Assembly (NCBI RefSeq): GCF_003610355.1
Contig: NZ_RAPY01000009.1
Coordinates: 1-64,000 of the forward strand
Reading direction: 5' to 3'
Source of the DNA: Sphingobacterium detergens
GTDB taxonomy: Bacteria > Bacteroidota > Bacteroidia > Sphingobacteriales > Sphingobacteriaceae
DNA: 64,000 bases
The notes beneath the pieces are model-generated. The model was not told the DNA's origin, ran no database searches, and saw only the letters and a program-made list of their open reading frames with translations. This document shows, piece after piece, positions 50,800-59,651 of this stretch (positions are counted from its first letter, which is position 1; each line of letters begins with the position of its first letter). A program made the position numbers and the translations under genes.

Positions 50800-51836
50800 T
50801 GAGTACTACTTTACAAAACGACTTATTGATTAGAGCTGCATTCTCGCAGCAAACGGAGAGACCTCCTGTGTGGATGATGCGTCAGGCTGGACGCTTTATG
50901 AAAGAATACTGGGATATCAAAAACAAGTATTCTTTTCTCGAAATGTGCAAAACACCAGAGATTGCAGCAGATGTAACGATGTTGCCCGTGGATTTGTTGG
51001 GAATAGATGCGGCGATCTTGTTTTCGGATATTTTGGTTACAGCTGAGGCAATGGGTGGAGATCTGTCATTTGAACAAGGAGTAGGTCCTCGTTTTTCTAA
51101 TCCAATTCGTTCTGTCAAAGATGCGGAGGCATTATCGGTTGACTGTCTGGATAAGTTGCAATATGTTGCGGATGCCATAAAAGTAATTCAACAACGTCTT
51201 GATAATCGTATTCCATTGATCGGTTTTGCAGGAGCACCTTTTACCATTTTAAGTTATTTGGTTGAAGGCGGTTCGTCAAAGGATTTCAAGTTGACGAAGT
51301 TGATGTTAAACAACCAACCTGAATTGGCGCATACAATCCTTCAAAAGATTGCTGATGTAACGGTAGAATATCTTAATATGCAGATTGCGGCAGGTGTAAA
51401 TGCGATCCAATTATTTGATAGCTGGGCTTTGGCTTTGTCTTGGAATGATTACCGTGATTATTCACATTATTATAACAAACAGATCATCTCCAAATTGAAC
51501 CGCAAGGATATTCCTGTAATATCTTTCTGTAAAGGATCATCAGTCTTTGCTCCAATGATGGTAGAGGCGCAGCCAGATGTGGTTTCGATCGACTGGAATG
51601 CAGATCTTAAAAATATGAAGCAATCCTTGCCACAGGGAATAGCTGTTCAAGGGAATTTAGATCCGTTTGTACTATATGCTGAAAAGCCTGTTATCAGAAA
51701 GAAAATTATAGAATTATTTGAGCGCATGCGCGGAGAGAATGGTTTTATATTCAACTTGGGACATGGTATTATGCCTGATATTCCTTTTGATAATGTAAAA
51801 TACGCAATCGAGGTTGTGAAAGAATTTCGCTATTAA
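50799..51836 (+). CDS. hemE: Uroporphyrinogen decarboxylase
   Basis: A 345-residue enzyme of heme synthesis that converts uroporphyrinogen III to coproporphyrinogen III. The signature PPVWMMRQAGRFMKEY near the N-terminus and the second signature GFAGAPFTILSYLVEGG are present; LFSDILVTAEAMG includes the substrate-binding aspartate. The start codon is GTG, overlapping the TPR stop (TAGTG), which implies translational coupling with the upstream genes. A terminator follows at 51907. Confidence 0.96.
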   Translation: MSTTLQNDLLIRAAFSQQTERPPVWMMRQAGRFMKEYWDIKNKYSFLEMCKTPEIAADVTMLPVDLLGIDAAILFSDILVTAEAMGGDLSFEQGVGPRFSNPIRSVKDAEALSVDCLDKLQYVADAIKVIQQRLDNRIPLIGFAGAPFTILSYLVEGGSSKDFKLTKLMLNNQPELAHTILQKIADVTVEYLNMQIAAGVNAIQLFDSWALALSWNDYRDYSHYYNKQIISKLNRKDIPVISFCKGSSVFAPMMVEAQPDVVSIDWNADLKNMKQSLPQGIAVQGNLDPFVLYAEKPVIRKKIIELFERMRGENGFIFNLGHGIMPDIPFDNVKYAIEVVKEFRY

Positions 51837-51906
51837 ACTTTTGATTGGAAAAAGTTCTAAAAAAACGAAACAAGATTTTGGATAAACATCCGATCGAGAA
51901 GAAAGA

Positions 51907-51938
51907 AGACTTGCTATAACCAGCAGGTCTTTTTTTTT
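51907..51938 (+). terminator. Terminator of the kinase-regulator-hemE operon
   Basis: AGACTTGCT pairs with AGCAGGTCT (one G-U pair) around ATAACC, followed by nine T's. Confidence 0.88.
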
Positions 51939-52113
51939 GAGCAAGAGATGGCAGTTGGAATAGTGAAAAAGTTTTTTTTATTGTTTTATAATGCATTAAA
52001 ATGCGTGTTATCATGGACATGGTGAAAATTCGTGCAAAATATGTTAAAATGAGCACACTTACTTTTTTTGTAAATCTTGTTTTATTTTATAGCTTAGTCG
52101 CAAAACCTATTAA

Positions 52114-52710
52114 ATGAGTAAAAATACCTTGATGGATGGACTGCTGATTAATGAAGAAGCGCTGGAAGAAGTGTTTCATCATTATTTTGATGAGCTATGC
52201 CGTTTTTTAGGGTATTATACGCGTGATGTACAGTTGGTGGAGGACTGTTTGCAGGATGTGTTTGTTAAACTATGGGAAGATCGGGATCAAATCCATATTT
52301 TCCATGTCAAGACCTATCTTTATCGGGCTGCCCGTAACCGTGTACTCAATGCTTTACGCAATGAAAGTGCACGTACTGCTCATTTGGAGCGTTGGTTTAA
52401 GGAGGAAATGACCCGCCAGGAAGCAGAAGAGTGTATCAATATGGAGGAGTTTTCCCTTGTTTATCAGGAAGCTATTGGCAAATTGCCTGAAAAATGTAAA
52501 ATCATCTATCAATACTGTAAGGAAGAACAGAAGACCTATCAGCAGGTCGCCCAAGAACTGCAAATATCCATCAAGACAGTCGAAAATCAGATGTCCATTG
52601 CGTCTAAAAAAATACGGGCACATATACTTGAACGCTATCAAATACTGTATCCAGATTCGATTTTATTGGTTTTAACAATGTGTGGTGCAGGTCTTTCCGT
52701 ACTCGTTTAA
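52114..52710 (+). CDS. ECF sigma factor (FecI-like)
   Basis: A 198-residue sigma-70 family factor. Region 2 holds LVEDCLQDVFVKLWEDRDQI and TYLYRAARNRVLNALRN, region 4 the helix-turn-helix YQQVAQELQISIKTVENQM. Such factors drive transcription of SusC/SusD genes when released from their FecR-like anti-sigma. The C-terminus is a hydrophobic stretch (SILLVLTMCGAGLSVLV, about residues 182-198), seen in other Bacteroidota sigma factors of this type and perhaps binding the membrane. The gene order sigma, FecR, SusC, SusD fits. Confidence 0.9.
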   Translation: MSKNTLMDGLLINEEALEEVFHHYFDELCRFLGYYTRDVQLVEDCLQDVFVKLWEDRDQIHIFHVKTYLYRAARNRVLNALRNESARTAHLERWFKEEMTRQEAEECINMEEFSLVYQEAIGKLPEKCKIIYQYCKEEQKTYQQVAQELQISIKTVENQMSIASKKIRAHILERYQILYPDSILLVLTMCGAGLSVLV

Positions 52711-52728
52711 ATATTTTAAAAAAAACAA

Positions 52729-52747
52729 AAAACCTTTTAGGGGTTTT
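52729..52747 (+). terminator. Weak hairpin between the sigma factor and FecR genes
   Basis: AAAACC and GGTTTT enclose a 7-nt loop; short stem with A-rich leader. It may be a weak terminator or attenuator. Confidence 0.35.
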
Positions 52748-52785
52748 CTCCGCTCTAGGTGTCTATTTGTCGTAAACCCAAAATA

Positions 52786-53802
52786 ATGAATAGCAGTTAT
52801 AAGCCGTCACTGGAGCAATTAGTTCGATATCTAAAAAAAGAGAGTGATGTAAAGGAAAATGAAGCGATTGTAGCTTGGCTCGATTCAAGTGAACAAAATC
52901 GTCATTATCTTTTGCAGCTGGAAAACGAATGGATACATCTCAAAGAACCGCCACTGATCATCGGTCGGGCAGATCGACCACGGATATGGGACAAAATCCA
53001 AGATCGTATCCAACCTGTCGTAAAAACTATTGTTTTTGACCGTAACCGTTTTTGGTGGTTGGTCACTGCTGCTGCGATTCTTATTTTTCTGTCAGGAACA
53101 TTGGGAACGTATTTTATTCAGCGTAATATTTTGATGAATACATCTTCGCAGGAGCAGACAACTGTTTATACGGCTTTAGGGCAAAAGTCACAGGTTATAT
53201 TACCGGATGGATCAAAAGCTTGGTTAAATGCGGGAACAAAGATGAGCTATTCGCATGCATTCAATCAACATGATCGCAAGATTACACTCGAAGGCGAGGC
53301 ATTTTTTGATGTTGTGAAAAAAGAAAATATGCCTTTCACTGTGCAGACTTCCCATTTGGATGTTGTGGTGAAAGGAACTGCTTTCGATGTTTCGGCCTAT
53401 GCGGATGATGCCAAGATAGAGGTGTCGCTGTTGCGTGGAAAAGTTGCGATAAAAGATAAAAGAGGACAATTGATCGGAGAATTAAAACCTAATGATTGGA
53501 TCCAATTGGATAAACGGACTGGTCGGTATACGCAGATACGACAATTGGACGCGGTACAATATAGCACCTGGAAATCTGAGGAACTTGTTTTTGAGAACGA
53601 ATCTTTGGAAAGTGTTCTTAAGAAATTGGAACGTTGGTATGGTGTCGATATTACTTGGAGGGGAGCAGAGTCCGATAGACATTATACATTCAAAGTGAAA
53701 ACAGAAAGTTTACGAGAAATTTTGGAATTGATCAATGTCATTACACCAATCCAATATACAATAGCAGGCAAATCTGTTGCTATAGTTTCAAAAAAACGAT
53801 AA
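52786..53802 (+). CDS. FecR-like anti-sigma factor
   Basis: A 338-residue membrane protein: a cytoplasmic N-terminal domain of about 80 residues that would bind the sigma factor (LEQLVRYLKKESDVKENEAIVAWLD), one membrane helix (residues 90-112, WWLVTAAAILIFLSGTLGTYF), a periplasmic FecR domain (TALGQKSQVILPDGSKAWLN onwards) and a C-terminal STN-like DUF4974 domain (EELVFENESLESVLKKLERW). It passes a signal from the SusC-type receptor to the sigma factor. The start is placed at ATG 52786 (MNSSYKPSLEQL); an upstream GTG at 52759 would add nine residues. Confidence 0.9.
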   Translation: MNSSYKPSLEQLVRYLKKESDVKENEAIVAWLDSSEQNRHYLLQLENEWIHLKEPPLIIGRADRPRIWDKIQDRIQPVVKTIVFDRNRFWWLVTAAAILIFLSGTLGTYFIQRNILMNTSSQEQTTVYTALGQKSQVILPDGSKAWLNAGTKMSYSHAFNQHDRKITLEGEAFFDVVKKENMPFTVQTSHLDVVVKGTAFDVSAYADDAKIEVSLLRGKVAIKDKRGQLIGELKPNDWIQLDKRTGRYTQIRQLDAVQYSTWKSEELVFENESLESVLKKLERWYGVDITWRGAESDRHYTFKVKTESLREILELINVITPIQYTIAGKSVAIVSKKR

Positions 53803-53850
53803 TCAAAAATTGATGATGTAAACTACTTAAAACAAAATATACCAAAAATT

Positions 53851-56800
53851 ATGAAAAAGAAACCTATTCTGATGAGTCTTTTACTCCTCAGCCAGACCTT
53901 CTTTGCTGTAAACGCGCAGCAAGTATCGGGCAAAAAGGAGTCTTCAAATCTTAAGTCACTTATCGAGATTGTTGAAAAGAAGTATGGCTATTCATTTATG
54001 TTCAGTAATTCAGATGTGGATGTCAAGACACCACTTTTCTATGATAGTCAGGCAAGCAGCTTGGAAGCATTGTTGAAAGATGCGTTACAAGAGAGCTCGA
54101 TTACATACGACATTACGGGGAAACGGATTTTATTAAAACGTAAGGTTGCAAATAAACAGCAAACAGGGCAAGTAAAAGGAACTGTAGTAAATGAAAAAGG
54201 TGAACCATTACCCGGTGTGAGTATACATGCTTCGGGCAGTGGAAAAACCGTTGCGACAGATCTTTCAGGCATTTTTTCTCTAGAAGTGAATGCGAAGGAC
54301 TTACTTCAGGTTAGCTATGTAGGTTACCAAAACCAACAAATTAATGTACAGGCAGGGAAAGATGTTGATATCACCTTAACTAGTGGAAATAGAGAACTTG
54401 ACGAAGTCGTTGTGATCGGATATGGTACTTTAAAGAAGTCTGATGTCACGGGTGCAATAGCAAGTATTAGCACAAAAGATCTGGCAAAACGTGCAACAAC
54501 AAACCCTGCTGAGGCATTACAAGGGGTGGCTGCCGGTGTCAATGTACAGAAAAATAGCGGTATTGCTGGAGCGGGAGTGCAGGTCAAGATCCGTGGGGTC
54601 AATACCTTTGGCAGTAATGAGCCGCTGTATATCATAGATGGTTTCCCAGGTACAATCAGTAATGTCAACCCCAATGATATTGAGAGCATGGAAGTTCTCA
54701 AAGATGGTGCGGCTGCCGCAATATATGGTTCTGTGGCCGCCAATGGAGTTGTTATCGTCACAACGAAAGCCGGTAAAGCCGGAAAAATTCTTGTAGACAT
54801 CAATAGCTTTACGAATGTAACAGAAACATCCAATCGACTAAAAGTACTCGATGCTGACGGTTATGTAAAAGTGCACCGTCAAATGTATGACGAATACAAT
54901 AAGTATGCTACGACGCCAGTCAAACTTCCTGATTATATCAACAAGCCAGGTACCAATAATACCGATTGGCAAGAGGAGGTGTTCCGTACAGGACTTTCTA
55001 CAGCGAATAGCGTCGCCATCAGAGGCGGACAAGACAATACCCGCTATTCCCTGTCAGCGAACTTAAGTAATGACAAAGGTGTCGTTATCGCGAACGATTT
55101 CAAAAAGGAAAATGTCCGTATGAAATTGGGAACCAAGAAGAATATCTTCACCGTGGAAGGAAATATGGCCTATACAAATTCCAAATACCATGGACCTAAT
55201 TTTAGTCTAAAAGAAGCCTATATGATTTCACCTTTGGTACCAGTGTATGACTCGGCGGAAAAAGGTGGTTTTGGTTTGACAAATTGGGGTGGTATTCCAA
55301 ATAATGTCAATGTGATTGCCGACGAACATTATAAAACAAGCTGGACAAAAAAGCAGGATTTCGCCGGAAATGCTTTTGTTAGCGTGGATATCATGAAAGG
55401 CTTAACCTTTAAAACAAGTTACGCTTTTAACGCGATCAATACACAAAATTATTACCATTATCCTCCATTCGCCTCGGATGAAAAGAACCCGTATGAATTT
55501 CCTTTTTATTGGGAGGGACGCAGCTATTGGCAGGAACAGGTCTTTGATAATCTCCTGAACTATAAAACAGAATTTGGAAAACATAGTTTAAATGCGCTTT
55601 TGGGTAGTTCGTTGAATATGCAGGAATCCAATTGGAATAATGTAGGCGTTGAAGGAAAGAAGATTGTATACTCGGTTGAGAATGGTAAACTGATGAGCAA
55701 GGAAAGTGCCGAGGGATTTTTGGATCCCAATTTCATGACGATCAGTTCGGGACAAGGTGGAACATTCTCCGCGGATGGTTCTAAATATGACTATAACCGC
55801 ATGTCTATCTTTGGTCGTGTCAATTACTCTTATGCCGACCGTTACCTTGTACAGTTAACCTTACGCCGTGATGGTTCATCCAAATTTGGAAAGGATAGCC
55901 GATATGGAAGTTTTCCTTCAATAGCATTGGGTTGGAAGATCGATGAGGAATCATTCTTCCCGAAAGAATCCTTTGTGTCGAATCTGAAATTAAGGGGAAG
56001 CTGGGGAAAACTCGGAAATGAGGTCGCTTTGGGGTACTACGACCACCAGGCACTGATCAGTACCTACAATAATTTGTACATGGGATATGTGCGCGGAAGT
56101 GGCAATCCTTGGCCAGGTAGTATTGCAATGGGGCTTGAGAATCGACTGTTGAGCTGGGAGACCACAGAGTCTAAAAACATAGGAGCAGACTTTGGTCTAT
56201 TCAATAATGTATTAAAAGGTTCGGTAAATTACTTTATCAAGACCACCAATGATCTTTTGATCACTAAGAAAGTTGCTCCATCTGCAGGTTTGGAAGATCC
56301 GACATTAAATGTTGGGAAGATCCGAAACTCGGGTTTTGAGCTTGAACTCAAGTATGCAAATCGGAAAAATGAGTTTCAATACGATATTGGATTAAATCTT
56401 TCAACCCTCAAAAATAAGGTCGTCAGCCTCGCTAATGAAGACCAGATTCTTTTGGGAAATGGTCTAAAATTCGATACTGAACATTTTCCGAATCAGACTC
56501 GTGTAGGATATCCGATTGGAGGATTCTTCCTTTACCAAACCGATGGTATCTTTCAGAGCATGGAGGAGGTGAACAAACATGTCAACAAGGAGGGGAAATT
56601 ACTACAAGATAATGCCAAGCCGGGCGATATCCGTTTTGTCGATGTCGATGGTAATGGTGTGATTGATGATGAAGACAAGAAATACAGTGGTACGGGGATT
56701 CCTAAATTGGAAGTAGGTTTGAATCTCGGTGCTTCTTACAAAGGCTTTGATTTTTCTGCATTGATCGGAAGTGGCTGGGGCCATAAACTCTATAATGGGA

Positions 56801-57213
56801 ATCGCTACTTTTTTGAAGCCATGAGTTCTGGATCCAACTTTTTGAGCAGTACGTTAAATGCATGGACCGAAAATAACCGGGATACCGATGTTCCGCGTGC
56901 TGTATTACAAGATCCAAATGGAAACAGCCGTGAGTCCACACGCTTTTTGGAATCGGGTAACTTTATTAGACTACGTCAGCTACAGATCGGGTATACTTTA
57001 CCTAAAAATCTATTGCATGCGATCCGTTCAGAAAATCTACGGTTTTATATCAGTGGACAGAATATATATACCTGGACAAAATACAAGGGAATTGATCCTG
57101 AGTTTGCACCATCTGGAGTTAACAATAAATCTAGTGTGTTGAATACAGGGGTAGACCGTTATATTTTTCCATTTACCAAGTCCTATTCCTTTGGAGTTCA
57201 ATTTACATTTTAA
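53851..57213 (+). CDS. SusC/RagA-family TonB-dependent transporter with STN signalling domain
   Basis: A 1120-residue outer-membrane protein. In order: signal peptide (1-23), STN domain (about 35-95, KYGYSFMFSNSDVD and following), carboxypeptidase-regulatory-like domain (105-185), TonB box and plug with ELDEVVVIGYGTLKKSDVTG and PLYIIDGFPG, then the barrel, with a final FTKSYSFGVQFTF. SusC proteins import glycans or peptides in pairs with SusD. The STN domain shows that it also signals to the FecR/sigma pair encoded just upstream. Confidence 0.96.
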   Translation: MKKKPILMSLLLLSQTFFAVNAQQVSGKKESSNLKSLIEIVEKKYGYSFMFSNSDVDVKTPLFYDSQASSLEALLKDALQESSITYDITGKRILLKRKVANKQQTGQVKGTVVNEKGEPLPGVSIHASGSGKTVATDLSGIFSLEVNAKDLLQVSYVGYQNQQINVQAGKDVDITLTSGNRELDEVVVIGYGTLKKSDVTGAIASISTKDLAKRATTNPAEALQGVAAGVNVQKNSGIAGAGVQVKIRGVNTFGSNEPLYIIDGFPGTISNVNPNDIESMEVLKDGAAAAIYGSVAANGVVIVTTKAGKAGKILVDINSFTNVTETSNRLKVLDADGYVKVHRQMYDEYNKYATTPVKLPDYINKPGTNNTDWQEEVFRTGLSTANSVAIRGGQDNTRYSLSANLSNDKGVVIANDFKKENVRMKLGTKKNIFTVEGNMAYTNSKYHGPNFSLKEAYMISPLVPVYDSAEKGGFGLTNWGGIPNNVNVIADEHYKTSWTKKQDFAGNAFVSVDIMKGLTFKTSYAFNAINTQNYYHYPPFASDEKNPYEFPFYWEGRSYWQEQVFDNLLNYKTEFGKHSLNALLGSSLNMQESNWNNVGVEGKKIVYSVENGKLMSKESAEGFLDPNFMTISSGQGGTFSADGSKYDYNRMSIFGRVNYSYADRYLVQLTLRRDGSSKFGKDSRYGSFPSIALGWKIDEESFFPKESFVSNLKLRGSWGKLGNEVALGYYDHQALISTYNNLYMGYVRGSGNPWPGSIAMGLENRLLSWETTESKNIGADFGLFNNVLKGSVNYFIKTTNDLLITKKVAPSAGLEDPTLNVGKIRNSGFELELKYANRKNEFQYDIGLNLSTLKNKVVSLANEDQILLGNGLKFDTEHFPNQTRVGYPIGGFFLYQTDGIFQSMEEVNKHVNKEGKLLQDNAKPGDIRFVDVDGNGVIDDEDKKYSGTGIPKLEVGLNLGASYKGFDFSALIGSGWGHKLYNGNRYFFEAMSSGSNFLSSTLNAWTENNRDTDVPRAVLQDPNGNSRESTRFLESGNFIRLRQLQIGYTLPKNLLHAIRSENLRFYISGQNIYTWTKYKGIDPEFAPSGVNNKSSVLNTGVDRYIFPFTKSYSFGVQFTF

Positions 57214-57254
57214 GACTTGGGTATTTATTGTATCATAATTAAAGAAACTAGAAG

Positions 57255-58778
57255 ATGAAAAAGAATAGAACAAATTATAAATGGATTCTTGGTATTGCTT
57301 GCGTGCTAAGCACGACATTGTCCTGCAGCGATAAATTGGATTTAACATCACCGGACAAACTTACTTCAGATAACTTCTGGCGTAATGCCGAGGATGCTGA
57401 GTCTGGACTTTCTGCTGCCTATTCGCAGTTGGAAGCAGCAACTGATGTATGGGAATTTGCGGAGGTAAAATTTCCGGTCGAGGCTTATCGTGAAGATGCT
57501 TGTGAAATCGGTAGCGATGCATTGAACTATCAAACCTGGGTAGAACTCTATAATTTTACCTATACCAATGGTAATAGTCAATTTACGGCCTATTGGAGTA
57601 AAGCATATCGCGGTATTTCTTATGCAAATCAAGTGATAGAGAAGACCGCACCGATTGAAATGGATGCAAATAAGAAAAATCAGATTATTGCCGAAGCAAA
57701 GTTCTTACGCGCCTATTACCATTTGAAACTATTGCTTAACTGGGAGAAGATCGTTGTACGTGATCAATATATCACCAGCGAAGGAAAGATTAACAAGGCC
57801 TTATCTACACGTGATGAAGCGTGGGCTTTTATTATCGGGGATCTGGAGGCTGCGGTGGGCAATTTACCTGTGAAACAGGAGGCGGCCAATGTTGGTCGAG
57901 CTACAAGAGGGGCGGCGAATGCTTACCTTGGCTACAGCTACTTAACATCAGCATATGAAAATACGGCCAAGAAAGAGGAACTTCTTGGAAAAGCTGAACA
58001 GGCCTTTAAAGCCGTATCAGGGTATAACCTGGAAAAAGATTTCCTGTCTATGTTTGACGGTACCAATAAAAATAGTGCAGAATCTATTTTTGAGCTTCAA
58101 TTTACTGATAATACCGCAAATGGTGCGAGTTACCGCACAGCACTGCATAAGTGGATCGCTGTAGGAGAGTTGGGCGGTTGGGATGAAATCTTACCGAGCA
58201 AGATGCTCTTAAACGAATTTAAAAAGGAGGGTAAGATCGCTACAACAGGACGTTATGACTCACGTATGTACCAGACCGTATTCTGTAATGATCCTTATTT
58301 TAATGATTTGAAGAATGGAGGAGTTTATGGCTTTACCTACGATGAAATATTTGGTGCCGGATCTGACCGGGCAAGTTTCAGAAAGTATTTACCACGAACA
58401 GCAGCCGATTTAGATAAGTCCCGCACAGCAGTCAATCTTCCATTGATGCGTTATGCTGATGTGTTGCTGTTATTGGCTGAAACCTTAAATGAACGTAATC
58501 GTCCTGCAGATGCCATCCCTTTGATCAATCAGGTACGCCAGCGGGCAGATATGCCGGCACTTCCTTTGAATTTGTCTGTTACCGAAGTCAAAAAACGTAT
58601 CGAACATGAGCGTATCGTGGAGTTTGCCTTGGAAAATACCCGATTCTACGATATGAGAAGATGGGGGAAAGCGAAAGAAGCATTGCAAGCTATTGGTCGG
58701 AATAGTTTTGATCCGGCTAAGCACAACTTTTATCCTGTTCCATTATTGGAGATTAAGTCAAATGATAAAATTAATTAA
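57255..58778 (+). CDS. SusD/RagB-family surface lipoprotein
   Basis: A 507-residue lipoprotein with lipobox cysteine in STTLSCSDKLD (about residue 24). The helical TPR-like SusD fold is shown by LRAYYHLKLLLNWEKIVVRD and the C-terminal LPLMRYADVLLLLAETLNE, ENTRFYDMRRWGKAKEAL. SusD lies on top of SusC as a lid and binds the substrate. It is 41 bp after SusC and 5 bp before the LysO-like genes. Confidence 0.95.
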   Translation: MKKNRTNYKWILGIACVLSTTLSCSDKLDLTSPDKLTSDNFWRNAEDAESGLSAAYSQLEAATDVWEFAEVKFPVEAYREDACEIGSDALNYQTWVELYNFTYTNGNSQFTAYWSKAYRGISYANQVIEKTAPIEMDANKKNQIIAEAKFLRAYYHLKLLLNWEKIVVRDQYITSEGKINKALSTRDEAWAFIIGDLEAAVGNLPVKQEAANVGRATRGAANAYLGYSYLTSAYENTAKKEELLGKAEQAFKAVSGYNLEKDFLSMFDGTNKNSAESIFELQFTDNTANGASYRTALHKWIAVGELGGWDEILPSKMLLNEFKKEGKIATTGRYDSRMYQTVFCNDPYFNDLKNGGVYGFTYDEIFGAGSDRASFRKYLPRTAADLDKSRTAVNLPLMRYADVLLLLAETLNERNRPADAIPLINQVRQRADMPALPLNLSVTEVKKRIEHERIVEFALENTRFYDMRRWGKAKEALQAIGRNSFDPAKHNFYPVPLLEIKSNDKIN

Positions 58779-58783
58779 GGAGC

Positions 58784-59059
58784 ATGTTTACCGTTTTTTT
58801 TGTCATGCTTTTAGGTGTAGGAATAGGGATAGGACTTCGGTCCTTTCCTATTCTTAAACATACAGGTATTCTTGTCCGATTGGTCATATTTGCCTTACTG
58901 TTTCTTCTGGGACGAGAGGTCGGACAAAATCCAAAAATAGTAGACAATCTTGATACATTGGGGTTGCAAGCTATACTGATCACATTGGCCGGAGTCGCTG
59001 GAAGTGTTCTTTGCTCATGGTTCGTTTACCGTTTATTCTTTAGCAAACATGAAAGGTAG
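58784..59059 (+). CDS. LysO-family transporter, N-terminal half (separate small subunit)
   Basis: A 91-residue membrane protein with three hydrophobic segments (about residues 3-20, 29-46, 60-85). It corresponds to the first third of E. coli LysO (YbjE), a lysine/thialysine exporter: LVRLVIFALLFLLGREVG and TLGLQAILITLAGVAGSVL fill the same places. The next gene supplies the remaining part. It begins 5 bp after SusD and overlaps its partner by 11 bp. Substrate not shown. Confidence 0.75.
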   Translation: MFTVFFVMLLGVGIGIGLRSFPILKHTGILVRLVIFALLFLLGREVGQNPKIVDNLDTLGLQAILITLAGVAGSVLCSWFVYRLFFSKHER

Positions 59060-59651
59060 TTTGATCATTCTCGCATTTTTTGTCGTGGGTGTTTTTGTCG
59101 GTTTCAAGGGAATTATTCCAGCCGAATTGTTGAAAGAAGAATGGAATACTTATGTCCTCTATGCATTGATGTTGTTGGTTGGGGTTACCATTGGTTATGA
59201 TAGGGAACTCTTGATATCTCTACGAAAAGTTAATTTAAGCATCGTGCTCGTTCCCCTGGCAACTATCGTTGGAACATTGATAGGTACGTTTATCATCAGT
59301 TTCTTTATCCGCGACTGGAATGCCGCTGAAAGTATGGCTGTAGGATCTGGATTTGGTTACTACTCTTTATCAAGTATTTTTATTACACAATATAAGGGTG
59401 TCACATTGGGAACTATAGCATTGATGTCGAATTTGATGCGTGAATTAATGGCGCTATTGATGGCCCCATTAGCTCGAAAATGGTTTGGCCCGCTGGCGCC
59501 GATTTCTGTTGCAGGCGCCACAAGTATGGATACTGCATTACCCATTATCACACAATACTCCGGCAAACAATATGTTCTCGTTGCGATCATCCATGGTATA
59601 TTGATTGACCTCAGTGTACCCTTTTTAGTTACTTTTTTTTGTTATTTATGA
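59049..59651 (+). CDS. LysO-family transporter, C-terminal half (separate large subunit)
   Basis: A 200-residue membrane protein with five to six segments. SGFGYYSLSSIFITQ, LMRELMALLMAPL, GATSMDTALPIITQ and AIIHGILIDLSVPFLVTFF match, in order, the conserved core of E. coli LysO. The start is ATG 59049, overlapping the small subunit; an earlier in-frame start at 59004 would read through most of its end. The stop overlaps the start of the glycosidase gene (ATGA), so all three reading frames are translationally coupled. A frameshifted single gene is possible but not needed. Confidence 0.78.
   Translation: MKGSLIILAFFVVGVFVGFKGIIPAELLKEEWNTYVLYALMLLVGVTIGYDRELLISLRKVNLSIVLVPLATIVGTLIGTFIISFFIRDWNAAESMAVGSGFGYYSLSSIFITQYKGVTLGTIALMSNLMRELMALLMAPLARKWFGPLAPISVAGATSMDTALPIITQYSGKQYVLVAIIHGILIDLSVPFLVTFFCYL

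Noticed and set aside
58784..59651. LysO halves as one frameshifted pseudogene
   Set aside because: Each half has its own start, the overlap places an ATG 11 bp before the other stop, both parts keep conserved motifs, and splitting of this family into two genes is known in Bacteroidota as far as I recall.
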